64,000 nt of DNA from contig JAVTVY010019017.1 in assembly GCA_036873755.1 (NCBI GenBank), forward strand, positions 1-64,000, given 5' to 3'. The notes under the pieces were generated by a model, which was not told the origin of the DNA, searched no databases, and saw only the letters and a program-made list of their open reading frames with translations. How positions within the stretch are numbered: the first letter of the stretch is position 1; each line of letters begins with the position of its first letter. This DNA is from Hanleya hanleyi. Taxonomy: Eukaryota; Mollusca; Polyplacophora; Lepidopleurida; Hanleyidae. Positions 22,320-35,900 of this stretch are shown here, piece after piece. The position numbers were made by a program, and so were the translations under genes.

Positions 22320-23190
22320 CAACTTATGAACCATACACATCCGACCATCAATTTCACAGCAGATTACTCTCGCAAATCCGTCTGTTTCTCAGATAGACTC
22401 CGCATATCACTGAATAAAATTTGACCTCTACACGAAGCCTACTAATACACACAGTTATTTTCACTACACGAGTGACCACCCTTCCAACTGCAAGAAGGCT
22501 GGACCTAATGCACAATTTCTTCACATTCGCAGATTTTTTTCCGACACTCCTGACTTCCTCAAACATGCGGAAGCCATGATTCGCTTTTACATCATTCGTG
22601 GTTACGCTGAGAACGCCCTCCAGAAAAATCATGATTGGGCCCTCACACAGGACAGACACTCTCCTATGTCCAACACCCACCAATACCACCAATGCCCAAC
22701 ACATACCCCTCATCTTCTACAGCCAGTACACCCACCGAATCAACCAATGCATTCGGAAACAATGGCCGATCCTTCAGGCTTCAGAAGCCTGCAGCCTGCA
22801 GGAATGTGTTTGGAGAGCCCCCTCTCCTTGCTTTTCATCGCAACAGCAATCTGAAAGACACACAAACGATAGAGCTAAGATCTCCTACCCCCCACTCCGC
22901 AGGGGCATCAGCGTGATGAGTTATGCCAATCTGATAACTCCCTGCACATTTTGCGCCTTTTGTCCCAAACAGATCAAAGTGCATTTTTTCGTGAGTAACC
23001 ACACTGGTCGATGCTCTAGAGCCAGCATCATGGCCAGCTGCTGCACCCAGAACGTGATTTACCTCATTACATACACACGGTGCTCCCAACAATATGTTGG
23101 AGAAACTAAACGCACATTTCACGAACATATTCGCGAACATTTCAATGATGCACGGAATCGCAGTGACCATCCGCCACTCTCAATCATCCG
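22320..23190 (+). mobile_element. Penelope-like retroelement, 3' part with GIY-YIG endonuclease
   Basis: With one or two frameshifts the plus strand encodes a Penelope-like reverse transcriptase C-terminus (HPTINFTADYSRKSVCFSD, then DLYTKPTNTHSYFHY and HPSNCKKAGPNAQFLHIRR) and a GIY-YIG endonuclease with a cysteine cluster (CTFCAFCPKQIKVHFF, NVIYLITYTRCSQQYVG, ETKRTFHEHIREHF). That order is specific to Penelope-like elements. The polymerase core upstream is absent, so the copy is 5'-truncated. The 261-codon frame at 22598-23383 starts in the wrong frame for the first part and joins the endonuclease. Confidence 0.8.
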
Positions 23191-24579
23191 AAGAAATGCA
23201 TGCATACGGCGCTGCAGTCCAGGTTGCACTGAATTTACAAATCCTCTAGCTAAGTGCTCTAAAAACCCTGAATATCCTAGGGAACACACTGCACAGGCCT
23301 ACAGTTGTGGGAATTCCCCTGCTGCCACTGATGTATTTAGGTGCCGGTCGCCGGTCTTTTTCCCCGGCAACTTTTCACGTTAGACCGGCAACTTTTTCAA
23401 CAGCCAAAAAATAAAATCGGCCCATATTATTTTCCGCCCTGTGTTTTTCGCGGTAAAATGAAAAACTTACGTTACCTGGTGTTTACAAAATAAGATTTAT
23501 TATTCAGTAAAGCTCCCATAGCACGAAATATAAGGGAAATCTATAGAATCCAGTCGGCATTTACTGTACTTCCAACCGCGCCCGACTTTCGTTATACTCG
23601 CGATGTAATCCGAATATCATCCAATCAGAAGTCCTTGCTGTCTTTGCCCGTTCCGGAATTCCCTGTCGTCATGGGGACCTGTACCGGGATGAAGATGCGA
23701 CGACTGATGAGACGTGCCTTTCAACATGCATCGCTCTCGCCAGCTCAGCTTGATGGAAGCTTTCAGCAAACAACAAAGCAACGCAGGCACCGTATGTCCA
23801 TTGTTTTATTTACTTAGTTACACGCTATCAATTCGTCGTCTAGCTGCTTAAATTTGCCCCGATAAAACCATAAATAACAACACACGTGGTGCCAGGTGCC
23901 CGCCATTTTTAAATGTACTGTTGAACATTCCAGCCTTCCGTGGTCCTACGAAACTTAGTATTTTCAATATCACTGATCGGCCAAAACGACTGGCATCAGG
24001 GGTTTCATTATATTTTAAAGTAGATGGCTGTTTGTAGAAAGTAGAAGTCTGTTCAGATAAACTTTTATAGATACAACAACAGTCTGGCAGTCAGTTTAAA
24101 TTTACCAGGAATCTTAATAGCCCGTCTCCCCCTTTCGCCAGCATCAACATGAAATGAACCTGACCCAAAACCTCCTCTAGAGGGGAGCGGAGACAATAGA
24201 CGATTCCATAGCTGACCCAAGTGACACGCCGGGCCCCACATGTTTCATTTCAAGCATTCTTTACATACATGTAGCAAATGAAAAGTTAAATTAAAAGCTC
24301 AGAAATGACTTAGAATGCTGGGGAGCTGTAGTGGCAAATGCCCTTTAATCCTCTGGTTGCAAGTGGTTTTACATGTATTGATTAAACAATTTTGGTGAAA
24401 AAAATTTGTAACATTTTACTGATTAATAGTTAGAACATACTGAAATATAGCATGTTGCGAAGTCAAATTTAATGCCCAGAAATGGCTTAGAATGCAGGAG
24501 AGAGCGTCTAGGAGCTCTAGCGGAGGGGGCCCTAGGCGGGCCCCAGACCCCCGGCCTGAAGTGCTAGGATAGTAGACCT
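23191..24579. other. Intergenic sequence, nothing certain
   Basis: The Penelope-like frame runs on to 23383 but without recognisable motifs. Around 23340-23400 there is a short self-complementary stretch (GCCGGTCGCCGGTC, GACCGGCAACTT). No gene or exon is supported. Confidence 0.35.
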
Positions 24580-25978
24580 GGGCCATCCTTAAAAATATGT
24601 TTGTTGGCTGTAACCCGACCCTACCTCAGGAAGTTGGGTCGGTAGGTAGGTAATTTTTTTTTTTTTTTTTAGATCAGGTTTTCCTTTTGGGGAGGCTGGA
24701 AGAGGTTAGTGTGATTTAGTTCAGATACTAAGCAGGTCATTTGAAATATTCTTTTTGTCTGGCAGCAAAATTATTTCAGTATAGAAAACTAGTTATCTTC
24801 AAGGTATAAAGCAAGATATTCTTAAATTCAGGCTTGTGTACCTGTTTTATTTCTTAGAAGACATCGACATCCTTGAACACTGACTTGACAATGACTAGTG
24901 ACTAGCTGGTCAAAAAAAAAAAAATATATACCACTACCAGACAAACTTTTGCCAAAATTGTGACAGGAAAGAAAAAAATCCTCTCAGTGTTATACAGAAG
25001 GTTGTTCATTATACCATTTGGAGTTGAGAAAATTACCTCAAATTAATCATTAACATCATTACTGCCCTTCCTCGTCGCAAATTTATGGTGTGCTTTTATT
25101 GAATACTTAGGTACTTCCTTTATTCAGATTAGAAATACATCGTAATTTAATTTACTGACAACAATGAGGCAAATACTAAGTTTCTAACCTGTGTCTTTTC
25201 GTGGAATTTAGTCCGAGGTGGAATTCTGACAAGCGTATTTGATGCCGACATCGGAACGTCAAAATTAAGCTGACGGCACCATCTAATTTGTCAAGACCGC
25301 TGAAGCCACCGACACTATATCCATGGCTTCATCGACATAGAGGGTTATAAAGTTTCCGTTAAACAACAAAGCAGTATAGATTTTCTGCATTTAGGCACAC
25401 TGAAGTCTTCTCGGATAAAAGTAGAAATCCAAACATCGTTGTTGTTGTAACATCGTCAGTCTCAGAATCTGTCGGTGTACGGACCCCCACGTGGTGCATG
25501 GTGACAGTCCTAAACATGTCTACGTTCCAAGTCGATTCGCGACAGAGCTCTTTATGGCAGGTTTTAATAACCAACCGTTTTGAAATATTTTTCCCATCCT
25601 GTGTTGCTGTTGCCTCTCGATGTGTTTATTGTCCTCTCGTCCAAACCCAAACACAAAACAGAAGGGGGAACTTCCCGCCATATACACGTGGTCGACGAAA
25701 ACTGCATTCCCCTACGGACTGGGCCATGGAGGATATGCCTTCAAAACGTGCGACATAAGCTCACATCGCGACTACTGGAGAGTGAAATCCTGCTTGCTTT
25801 TGCTAGGCGAACGTTTTACATACGTTTACACGAGAGGAGATAGGGGAGATAATTCTGACATTGCAAAATAAAATAAAAAGATGACCGGTCGGAAAATCGG
25901 CGAAAAAAGTTTCCAGTCGGCGGATTTTTGGACAGTCGGTCGGGTTACGCGCAACAAACTTATTTTTAAGGATGGCCC
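24580..25978. mobile_element. Non-autonomous DNA transposon, 1.4 kb, inverted ends
   Basis: The left end GGGCCATCCTTAAAAATATG, continuing TTTGTTGGCTGTAACCCGAC, is the reverse complement of the right end (GGGTTACGCGCAACAAAC, TTATTTTTAAGGATGGCCC), about 40 bp with few differences. No transposase motif was recognised inside. No clear target duplication could be fixed, so the superfamily is not assigned. Confidence 0.7.
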
Positions 25979-26847
25979 TGTAGGTTTTCTTTCTAGACCT
26001 GCAACTCAGATTACTAAATACATCACTGGGCTGCACTTCGTACAAACCTGCTGTTCTATCACTCGCCCATGACATCAATAGCAACACAAGCCACCCGAAT
26101 ACTATGTATATGCATGTACTGATATATTTTTTTTATCTGAATAGCCAATATATTTCAAGCAATATTTCAGGCAGCATTCAAGCAATGCAATTGTTATCCA
26201 CTCCAAAATGTTCCTCAAACTGAGCTTCATCTGCTGCTGAAAAGCCCGTTGAAAAATCTCTTTTTTAATCTTGTGATTTTTATGAATGGACCCACGATCA
26301 GCCAATCAGTTGACCAAACAGTTTTAAATCTGATTATCCTTTGTCATCGTAGATTACCTCCATTGAATCGTCAGGGACTGACATCACAAATATACACCCC
26401 AGTGCTTTTGATCTAAAACTTAGCATGTGCTAACAGCACCCCTCGGAAAACTCCCAATATGGTATTATTATTCTGGTAATTTCAACCATTGAAAGCTCAA
26501 GATTGGATAAAGCTCGAGATGTGTGCAAGCATGCCTCAAATCAGATACCCTGACACCCTCCTCAAAGCACTTAATACAGTTTTAATGGTAATATGTGCGA
26601 ACACAATATTTTTGTGATTTCTCTCTGATATTGTCTCTGAATGTCCTGTATGAATCCCTGCTGTATAGTTTATGATGTGCCTTTAGGCTTAGTTGACATG
26701 ATTTGACTGTCATGTGATATTTTCTAGATTGTACATCGTTATGCATTATTTGATGACAGGTTTACAGTGTAATACAGTTGAACAATCCCTATATTGGATA
26801 TACACAGAATCAGCACGGCTTGTCAGTCCTCCTCCTCATCGGCCACG
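25979..26847. promoter_or_regulatory. Presumed SPOP upstream region
   Basis: The 870 bases before the SPOP start codon include a GC-richer stretch from about 26810 (GTCCTCCTCCTCATCGGCCA). This could be the end of a 5' UTR or an untranslated exon border; a possible acceptor (TATACACAG) is at about 26801-26809. No TATA box or defined promoter was identified. Confidence 0.3.
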
Positions 26848-26925
26848 ATGGCGGTGTCGCGCGTACCGACGCCTCCCCCTCCGGAAATGTCATGTCCGGT
26901 GGCCGAAAACTGGTGCTACACGCAA
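26848..26925 (+). CDS. SPOP: SPOP coding exon 1
   Basis: The exon encodes 26 residues starting [15 protein letters not shown] and ending ENWCYTQ, followed by the donor GTAGGT. This matches the SPOP leader that precedes the MATH domain. The ATG at 26848 is preceded by CCACG and is the first ATG in this frame near the conserved leader. The exon ends in phase 0, matching exon 2. It is GC-richer than the flanking sequence. Any untranslated upstream exon or promoter was not resolved. Confidence 0.9.
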
Positions 26926-29900
26926 GTAGGTGAAACAGTACACAATGTGCAGATGTTATAGTAGTGTAGTTTTATTTATTGTACAGATCATTGCATGACT
27001 AGTGTTGTTCCTCTAATGCTCTATTTTATAAATATGTCTGTGAACACAATTTGGGCTGTTTTTGTTGATCAATTGATATTATAATAATATGTGACACACT
27101 GTATGGGAAGCTACATCTCTAAGTCTGTTCAACATTTTCACGATCTTCATGAACATGTGCTTCTATAGTTGTGGTTACTGCATGTGCTCTGTGTTCAGAC
27201 ATGTCAGATGCTTTAACATGTTTAATTAATGTCAATATTTAGAGCATTACCATCACTACCAGGAGTCCATGACCAGTACTACATGTATTCCACCTTAATA
27301 TTTACAGGTGAAAGTCGTCAAATTTTCCTACATCTGGACGATTAATAACTTCAGTTTCTGTCGAGAGGAGATGGGCGAGGTGCTGAAAAGTTCCACATTC
27401 TCAGCCGGAGCGAATGACAAATTGAAGTGGTATGTAGATAAATGGAGAAAACTGGATGCTATGCAGTTCTCTTTGAGCGAGTTTCAATTCTTGTGACACA
27501 AAAAAGTGAATGCCTTTGGGGTAGCCCATTTAGTATGTATGCGTCGAGAGGGAGAGTGTGGGTGTTGTGTACGTTTTTGTTAGTGGTGGGTGTTGGAAGT
27601 TAAGAGTATCCATATGGGGAAAAAAATATGGAACTAGATCTCATCATGTGCATATGCAGTTGACCCGTTTCCCTTCTCTCACAAAACAAGGGCTGACTCC
27701 ATCAATGGGTCATTGGTACCACATGGTAACAAGGTCCGACTCCATCAATGGGTCATTGGTACCACATGGTAACAAGGGTCAACTTCATCAATGAGTCATT
27801 GGTACCACATGGTAACAAGGGCCGACTCCATCAATGGACCATTGGTACCACATGGTAACAAGGGCCAACCCCATCAATGGGTCATTGGTACCACATGGTA
27901 ACAAGGGTCAACTCCATCAATGGGCCATTGGCACCACATGGTAACAAGGGCTGACTCCATCAATAGGTCATTGTACCACATGGTAACAAGGGCTGACTCC
28001 ATCAATGGCTCATTGGTACCACATGGTAACAACTGTCAACTCCATCAATGGGTCATTGGTACCACATGGTAACAAGGGCCGACTCCATCAATGGGGCATT
28101 GGTACCACATGGTAACAAGGGCCGACTCCATCAATGGGTCATTGGTACCACATGGTAACAAGGGCCGACTCCATCAATGGGTCATTGGTACCACATGGTA
28201 ACAAGGGCCGACACCATCAATGGGTCATTGGTACCACATGGTAACAAGGTCTGACTCCATCAATGGGTCATTGGTACTACATGGTAACAAGGGTCAACTT
28301 CATCAACAAGTCATTGGTACCACATGGTAACAAGGGCCGACTCCCATCAATGGATCATTGGTACCACATGGTAACAAGGGCCGACTCCATCAATGGGTCA
28401 TTGGTACCACATGGTAACACGGGCTGACTCCATCAATAGGTCATTGGTACCACATGGTAACAAGGGCCGACTCCATCAATGGCTCATTGGTACCACATGG
28501 TAACAACTGTCAACTCCATCAATGGGTCATTGGTACCACATGGTAACAAGGGCCGACTCCATCAATGGGTCATTGGTACCACATGGTAACAAGGGCCAAC
28601 TCCATCAATGGGTCATTGGTACCACATGGTAACAAGGGCCAACTCCATCAATGGGTCATTGGTACCACATGGTAACAAGGGCCGACTCCATCAATGGGTC
28701 ATTGGTACCACATGATAACAAGGGCCGACTCCATCAATGGGTCATTGGTACCACATGGTAACAAGGGCCGACTCCATCAATGGGTCATTGGTACTACATG
28801 GTAACAAGGGCCGACTCCATCAATGGGTCATTGGCACCACATGATAACAAGGGCCGACTCCATCAATGGGTCATTGGTACAACATGGTAATAAGGGTCAA
28901 CTCCATCAATGGGTCATTGGTACCACATGGTAACAAGGGTGGACTCCATCAATAGGTCATTGGCACCACATGGTAACAAGGGCCGACTCCCATCAATGGG
29001 TCATTGGCACCTCATGGTAACAACGGCCGACTCCATCAATGGGTCATTGGCACCACATGGTAACAAGGGCCGACTCCATCAATGGGTCATTGGCACCACA
29101 TGGTAACAAGGGCCGACTCCATCAATGGGTTATTGGTACCACATGGTAACAAGGGCCGACTCCATCAATGGGTCATTGGTACCACATGATAACAAGGGCC
29201 GACTCCATCAATGGGTCATTGGTACCACATGGTAACAAGGGCCGACTCCATCAATGGGTCATTGGTACCACATGGTAACAAGGGCCGACTCCATCATTGG
29301 GTCATTGATACCACATGGTAACAAGGGCCGACTGCATCAATGGGTCATCGGTACCACATGGTAACAAGGGCTGACTCCATCAAATGGGTCATTAGTACCA
29401 CATGGTAACAAGGGCCGACTCCATCAATGGATCATTGGTACCACATGGTAACAAGGTCAACTCCATCAATGGGTCATTGGTACCACATGGTAACAAGGGC
29501 CGACTCCATCAATGGGTCATTGGTAATTGTTGGTAACAAGTGGCTGACTCACAATTAATGGCCATAGTTGAAGAATTGACATGATAACAAGGGCCGATTT
29601 CCATCATCAATAGCTGGTAATAAATATGGTATCATGGTCAACAATCCACATTTGAGACGGTCATTGGTACCACATGGTAACAAGGGCCGACTGCATCAAT
29701 GGGTCATCGGTACCACATGGTAACAAGGGCTGACTCCATCAATGGGTCATCGGTACCACATGGTAACAAGGGCTGACTCCATCAAATGGGTCATTAGTAC
29801 CACATGGTAACAAGGGCCGACTCCATCAATGGGTCATCGGTACCACATGGTAACAAGGTCAACTCCATCAATGGGTCATTGGTACCACATGGTAACAAGG

Positions 29901-32900
29901 GCCGACTCTATCAATGGGTCATTGGTACCACATGGTAACAAGGGCCAACTCCATTAATGAGTCATTGGTACCACATGCAAGCCATTCACAACTGCTCTTC
30001 AGAGATCTTCCATTCAATGCATCAAGTTTTGCTCAGTGGTCCCCGAGTTCAACACCTTCCAGTGCAGAATAGTCCTAGGACAAATTGCAAATACGGGAAA
30101 GTTTATTGTTGATCATGATGTTCATGCATATGCAAGCAAAGTCTGATTGTTGATTGGAACTTTGAGTATAAATACATAACCTGGCATGGAGAGAATTTTA
30201 TGGTTGATTTTGAGGACAAGGGTCATTGAACTCCTGACATGACAAATTCACAAATACTGTATTGGACATGTTTGGGAGAAGTTATTTGTTACTCACTTAA
30301 ATCATGCTTGTACTTGTATGTAGATTTGCAAATGTTGTGCGAGCATATATCAATTTTGGCCCTGTTATTCTTGTCAAGTGTCATCAGTACAGGGAAAGTT
30401 CAATGTCTGGCTCAAATCAGAGATGCACCCAAAGTAGAGAGCAGACACACTTTTTAAAAATATTTGATACGCCTGCCTTAAAGGTGGACGTATCATGGGA
30501 TGGCGGTTTCCGTCCAGATGTCCGTATGTCCGTCCCCGTGTCCGGACTATATATGGGACAGTTTCCTATCTGCAGCTTCAATTTTTGGTGAGTGGATAGT
30601 ACCCTGAGGGGAGACGCTGTGTCGCATACCTAAATGAAGGTCAAGGGTCACTGGACTGAACCGTTTGTGTCCAGTCTATATCTGTGACCGTTTTCTATCC
30701 ACAGTTGCAATTTTTTGTGAGTGGATACACTAGGTGGAGAAAATGTCATGTATCGCGTACCTAATTGAGGTCAGAGGTCAAAGGTCAGTGTGGCCTAAAA
30801 ATCAGGAAATCATTGAAAATGGTCAATTTTTTGTGAGTAGATTCAGTAGGGGGAAAAGATGCCAAAAATTAGGTCAAGGTCAAAGGTTACTGTGACTCCA
30901 AAATCAAGAAATCATTAGAAATATTTTTGTTTGTGTCAGTCGATACATTAGGGGAACATGTGTCACATACCAAAATGTAGGTCAAGGTCACTGACCCCAA
31001 ATCCTGAAATTCTTAAAAATCATGATTTTGCATGTCTGCAGATACATTAAGGGAAGACGATGGGTCATGTACCAAAAAAATAGATCAAGGTGACAGGTCA
31101 AAGTCACTAACCCCAAAATCAGTAGATCATTGAAAGTCACATTTTATATGCCGATTGAAGACGAGGTCGTATAATCTGATGGTGAGTGTCTATCTATCTG
31201 TTTATTCATCCATTAACACCGAGTGGTCTAAGGCGCTTCGCTGGTGACCGCTAGCCTCACACCGCTGAACCGGCACGGGTTCGAGCCCAGCTGGTCCATG
31301 TTTGAAAGTTTGTCAGTTACTTGCTGAAGGGCGGTGGTTCTCTCCGGGTACTGTGGCTTCCTCCACCAACCAAACTGACTGTCAACCATATGAGTGAAAC
31401 AAACTTGAGTGAGACATTAAGCCAAATTCCCTCCCTCCCTCATCCATTAACATTTGTTGTCCATGCGATATCTCCAGTTCCAAGATATGGATGGGTACCG
31501 AACATTAGATATACCTTACTTGCTGGGCAAAAAGGTACCCTGTTTATTTTGAGGTCAGTGGGTCAAAGGTCAAGGTCACTCATCCCCGAATCTGAATCCA
31601 GTTTAGCTGACTATTGTTAGGTTGGACTATTCAGAGTTCTCCCCTGCATGTATATGGCATTTGTCCTTTGGAGTTGTCTCTCCTGTTTGATACATGTATG
31701 AAACAGCTACATTCAGTTAAACTGTTTTGAAATAAAAACCATGCATTTATTATTTTAACTGGGATAGGGAACCTTTCTGAACTTCATAATTGTTTAACTC
31801 AAAAACAAAGGTTTACTTCATCAGTTTCTTCACATTTTTCTCCCTTCATGAAAAATTTTCTCACCTGACATGCCTGAAGGGAATCTATTTGAAAGAAAAT
31901 TAATACTTTCTTGTGTTCGACTATTGTTGATTTCATTGTGGGATATGTGGGCTCTCAGCCCTTGTTTCAATCAAGGTCACCTAGTTACCAAGAGTTAAGC
32001 CCCTTTTAGTTTATTATACAATATAAGGTGTCATAAATGTTATGTTCTCATAAGCACTAAATTTTAGACCCTTCTCTGGATTGCTAGCTACCAATTGGGA
32101 CCAAGGCAATTAAACAGCCTTGAAATTTGGACCAATGTATTGTAATTTCAGATGTATGAGCGTATATTGAAGCTTCTTGGGCTCTTGATTTTCAGCATTG
32201 AAAAATCGGCATTGAGATATTTTCGGGGAGATTTCTCATCAATTAATCATCATCTGAGTCCAAGCCTACCTGATAAGTGCCCGTGGAGCCGCTGCTGCCA
32301 GGCGCCATTGAAACAGCGTGGAAGGCAGTTTTGATTAGCTCACCGTATAGCCAAGAAAATTTTATGATCAGTGCATCAGCTCTCGATATTATCTCAGTGA
32401 ATACGCCTTGAGCTTACATTGGGTGGGTGTGAAGTTTGGCTGAGCTAACTTTAGCGTAATCTCCCATTTATATATAAAAGCACTACTTAACATCAAATTT
32501 ATATTTATTGTTAGTATCATGTAACAAAAGTGAAGTTAGAGCAAAGTTCAAATTCTCCATATTGAATGCCAAAAGAGAGGAAACAAAAGCAATGGGTAAG
32601 TAACTTATAATATTTTTTTACTGCCACACATGTCAGATAGAAACCAGCTAGTCTGATAATATTCATTGGGTGGTTAGTGTAGTTACTGTGTCACCCATTC
32701 GGCTGATTAATTAATGTCCTTGTTCTGCACAGTAACATAGCAAATATCAGCAGATCTTAAATTCTTGCTGGTTATCATTCAAGGATGATAATTTCTTGTG
32801 AACCTCATGTTCAATAGTGTCACCTTCCATCTTGCTCCTGTTCTTTGTGGGGATGCACAATGACAGTGATACATCATTATTACTTTGTTCCTTAATTATT

Positions 32901-35900
32901 TAGTTCCTTAACTCAAAAATTGACCGATTTCTCTCATCTGGATAACTATTGGGTCACACAGATGTTGCATTCTAAGATAGAGATCAGTAGGTCAAATGTC
33001 AAGGTCACTGGCCTAAAATTAAGAAATTATCGAAATTCATTTCTTGTTTGAGTGGATACATCGGTGAGAGGTGATATGCCAGGTACTGAAATTATCAAAG
33101 GTAAAATAGGTCAATGGTCAACATTATGTCCAATTCCACCCTCCCACCCCGTTCTCAAATGGGAAATATTGAAAACATTGTCTGTGATATTTCTGAAGTC
33201 CAAATATGTGGATTGTGAAATAACTTCATGAATACTCGATCATGCTTATGGTGAACAATAACCTATCGAGGTTGACCAGTCAATGGCCAAGGCTGCTAGA
33301 GATAAAAAGATCAGAAAACCATTGAAAATCACATTTATTGACTGGATGCGTTTGTGGGAACTTGGAAGCGATGCTTTGGGTACTAAGATCAAGGTCGAAA
33401 GGTCAATGGTCAAGACCAATGACCACTGGCAACACAATGTAACATGTAAAAATCGGTAGGTTTTGTTTTATTGAGGTAGTCCATCATGCCAATTGGGTTC
33501 TTGTTTTTTCACTATCAATAAACTTGTATTACAGAAAGTCAAAGAGCATACAGATTTGTTCAAGGTAAAGACTGGGGGTTCAAGAAATTCATTAGACGAG
33601 ATTTTTTGATGGATGAAGCTAATGGATTATTACCAGATGACAAGTTAACAATATTTTGTGAAGTAAGTACATATTTATTTTCGAACTATTGTTACAATTG
33701 AACAAACATGTTGTATTCTGATTGTTGTCTCTTTATGGCTAGTCAGTATTTCTCCTGAACAGGATGTACCTACAGCAGTCTGCTACGGGGCAGTCCAAAA
33801 GGTGGACCAATTGACCAAATGCAAAATTACATGCAAAATACAAAAATCTGATTGAGTTAAATCATAATCTAGTTTGACCATACCACATCAATCTGGGCAG
33901 GAAAGGTAGAAGTCAAAATCTTACAAATGAAACTGAAACTTCAGTTAATTGAAATGCTGAATTTCAATAAAAAAATAATTACTGACCAAATGATGAAATT
34001 TGGTAAAAGGAATTTTACTAACAGAATGACCAGACCATGATTTTTGTTTTCCTGATACAAATTAATATTTCTGATTGCAACAATAACAGACTGATTGAAC
34101 AGTGAAACCTGCTTTGAATTGTCTGCGGGGGGATTTTATTCCAGCTTGTGTAGAACTGTAATTCTCGCACAGAAGCCGGTGTTCCATAGCCTACTTCAAT
34201 ACTGGGCTGTAACTGCAAACAAAGTTTGCTCCTATTGGAAATTTTATCATTAAAATAGAAGATAATTTAACGGTAAGATGTGATTTAACTGTAAGTTGTA
34301 TCACTACATGTAGTTATTATTAGAAATGTTAACTATTCACGATCAGTTGAAACTAAAAATGCTTTACCGTTGTAGGCCTAGGCCTATTGCGATAAAGATA
34401 CACAACAAGCTTTGATATTCTGTGCCATGCTGAAACAGAATTCCCACATCGTGAACTGTCAGACTGTCTGTCGGGTCCCAGAGTCTTTAACTGAAATTGA
34501 CAGCAAGAAGGTACCCCAATCAGTGCTCCAGATAAGGGGCGTATTGGCGTAATTTACGCCTACAAAAAGTTCAAAAACGCATGCATGCTGAAATCTAGGC
34601 GTAACAAATACGCCCGATAAATAGCTGATACGCCTTATCGCCAAAATCAGTGCGTAAAATTTCTCTAATAAACGATGCCGTCAATCCGTTGACTCGGTCT
34701 CCTGATCTCAGCAAGGCATATCAAGGGAGACAAATCTGTCTCCGGGGGGGTTTTACGTTGTTGTCATATAGTTCATCAGCAATACCCTTGCACGGAGACT
34801 GGAGAGCTTGCCGGAAACAGTACCGTTGCTATAGTGAGCAGCCATTTTTTTCACTGCAGCAATCACATCATGTGTGATTCGGTTAAAGATGTCCCGGACA
34901 CGCAAAATAACCTCCTTTTTTTCCAAATCTACCGAGGAGACGGTGCAGAATTCCTTTGTCCGTGCGTCAACAACTTGTCCGGACCAGAAGTTTTTCAGAA
35001 CCGTTAATACTCCTGGTATGACAAGCGATACTCCTTCGAACAAATTTGGAGGAATATAGTACTCCTCATAAAAAAAAATTATCTGGAGCACTGCCAATTT
35101 CAGGATGGTTTGATGATATCTGATGATAGCCCCAGTTAGTTGCTATCTGCTTTTCGGGAACCTTCAGCTTTGGAGAAAAATGCTTCATTCTTTATAATCC
35201 ATGAGGGAACCCTATGAAACTAACCGTGCCATTGACATCACATGTCGCCACTAGTTATCTCCCTCGTTTGATTGGGATTTTATGGCACATAGAAGGACTT
35301 GATTGTGCAGTGGTACGAAAAGAACGTGATACTTCCCATTGCCCTGAAAATTCAGTTTACGCATTTAAAAATTGAATAAAATCGCTGGGAAACAATATAT
35401 TGAATAATTTTTGCAAGGCAAATTGAGTTTCAACTTAATTTACACACAGATTACCAGCCATTAAAACTGATGGGTTTTCACAGCAACCTATTTGTCATTG
35501 ATCGTGCCACCATGCCATGACTCACTGGGCTGATGTTGTTCAGCTCGTTTGCATGTGCTCTCAATTGTGATGGAAATTTAGCACTTTAAAACCTTGTACA
35601 CATGTCCACAAAAGGCTGCATCAAGAGGCTAATATTGTGGTTGGCTTGGTCTTCCTTTTCACAAGGCTTTACTGCTGTCCCTTGTTGATTATGACTAGAC
35701 ATAACAAATTTATTTGAGACCTGGCCATAACCTATTGATGTGGAAGACCATTGGCTGTAGTGTTTTTCATGCTGAACCACTCAAAGAAGTTCTAGCCTCA
35801 CATTGCTGAACCGGCACTGGTTCAAGCCCTGCTGGTGCGTGTGTAAAAGTTTGTAAGTTATCTGCCGACAGGCGGTGGTTGTCTCCAGGTATTCCAGCTT

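Noticed and set aside
25359..26087. Several short frames on both strands near the SPOP start
   Set aside because: They lie within or beside the 1.4-kb inverted-end element and show no motif.
27690..29985. Regular repeats that might be taken for a CRISPR array
   Set aside because: Units are directly joined with no unique spacers, there are no cas genes, and the context is a eukaryotic intron.
31218..31300. tRNA-Leu or tRNA-Ser gene
   Set aside because: The acceptor and anticodon stems do not fold cleanly, and the sequence continues into a body shared with two other copies; it is a SINE head.
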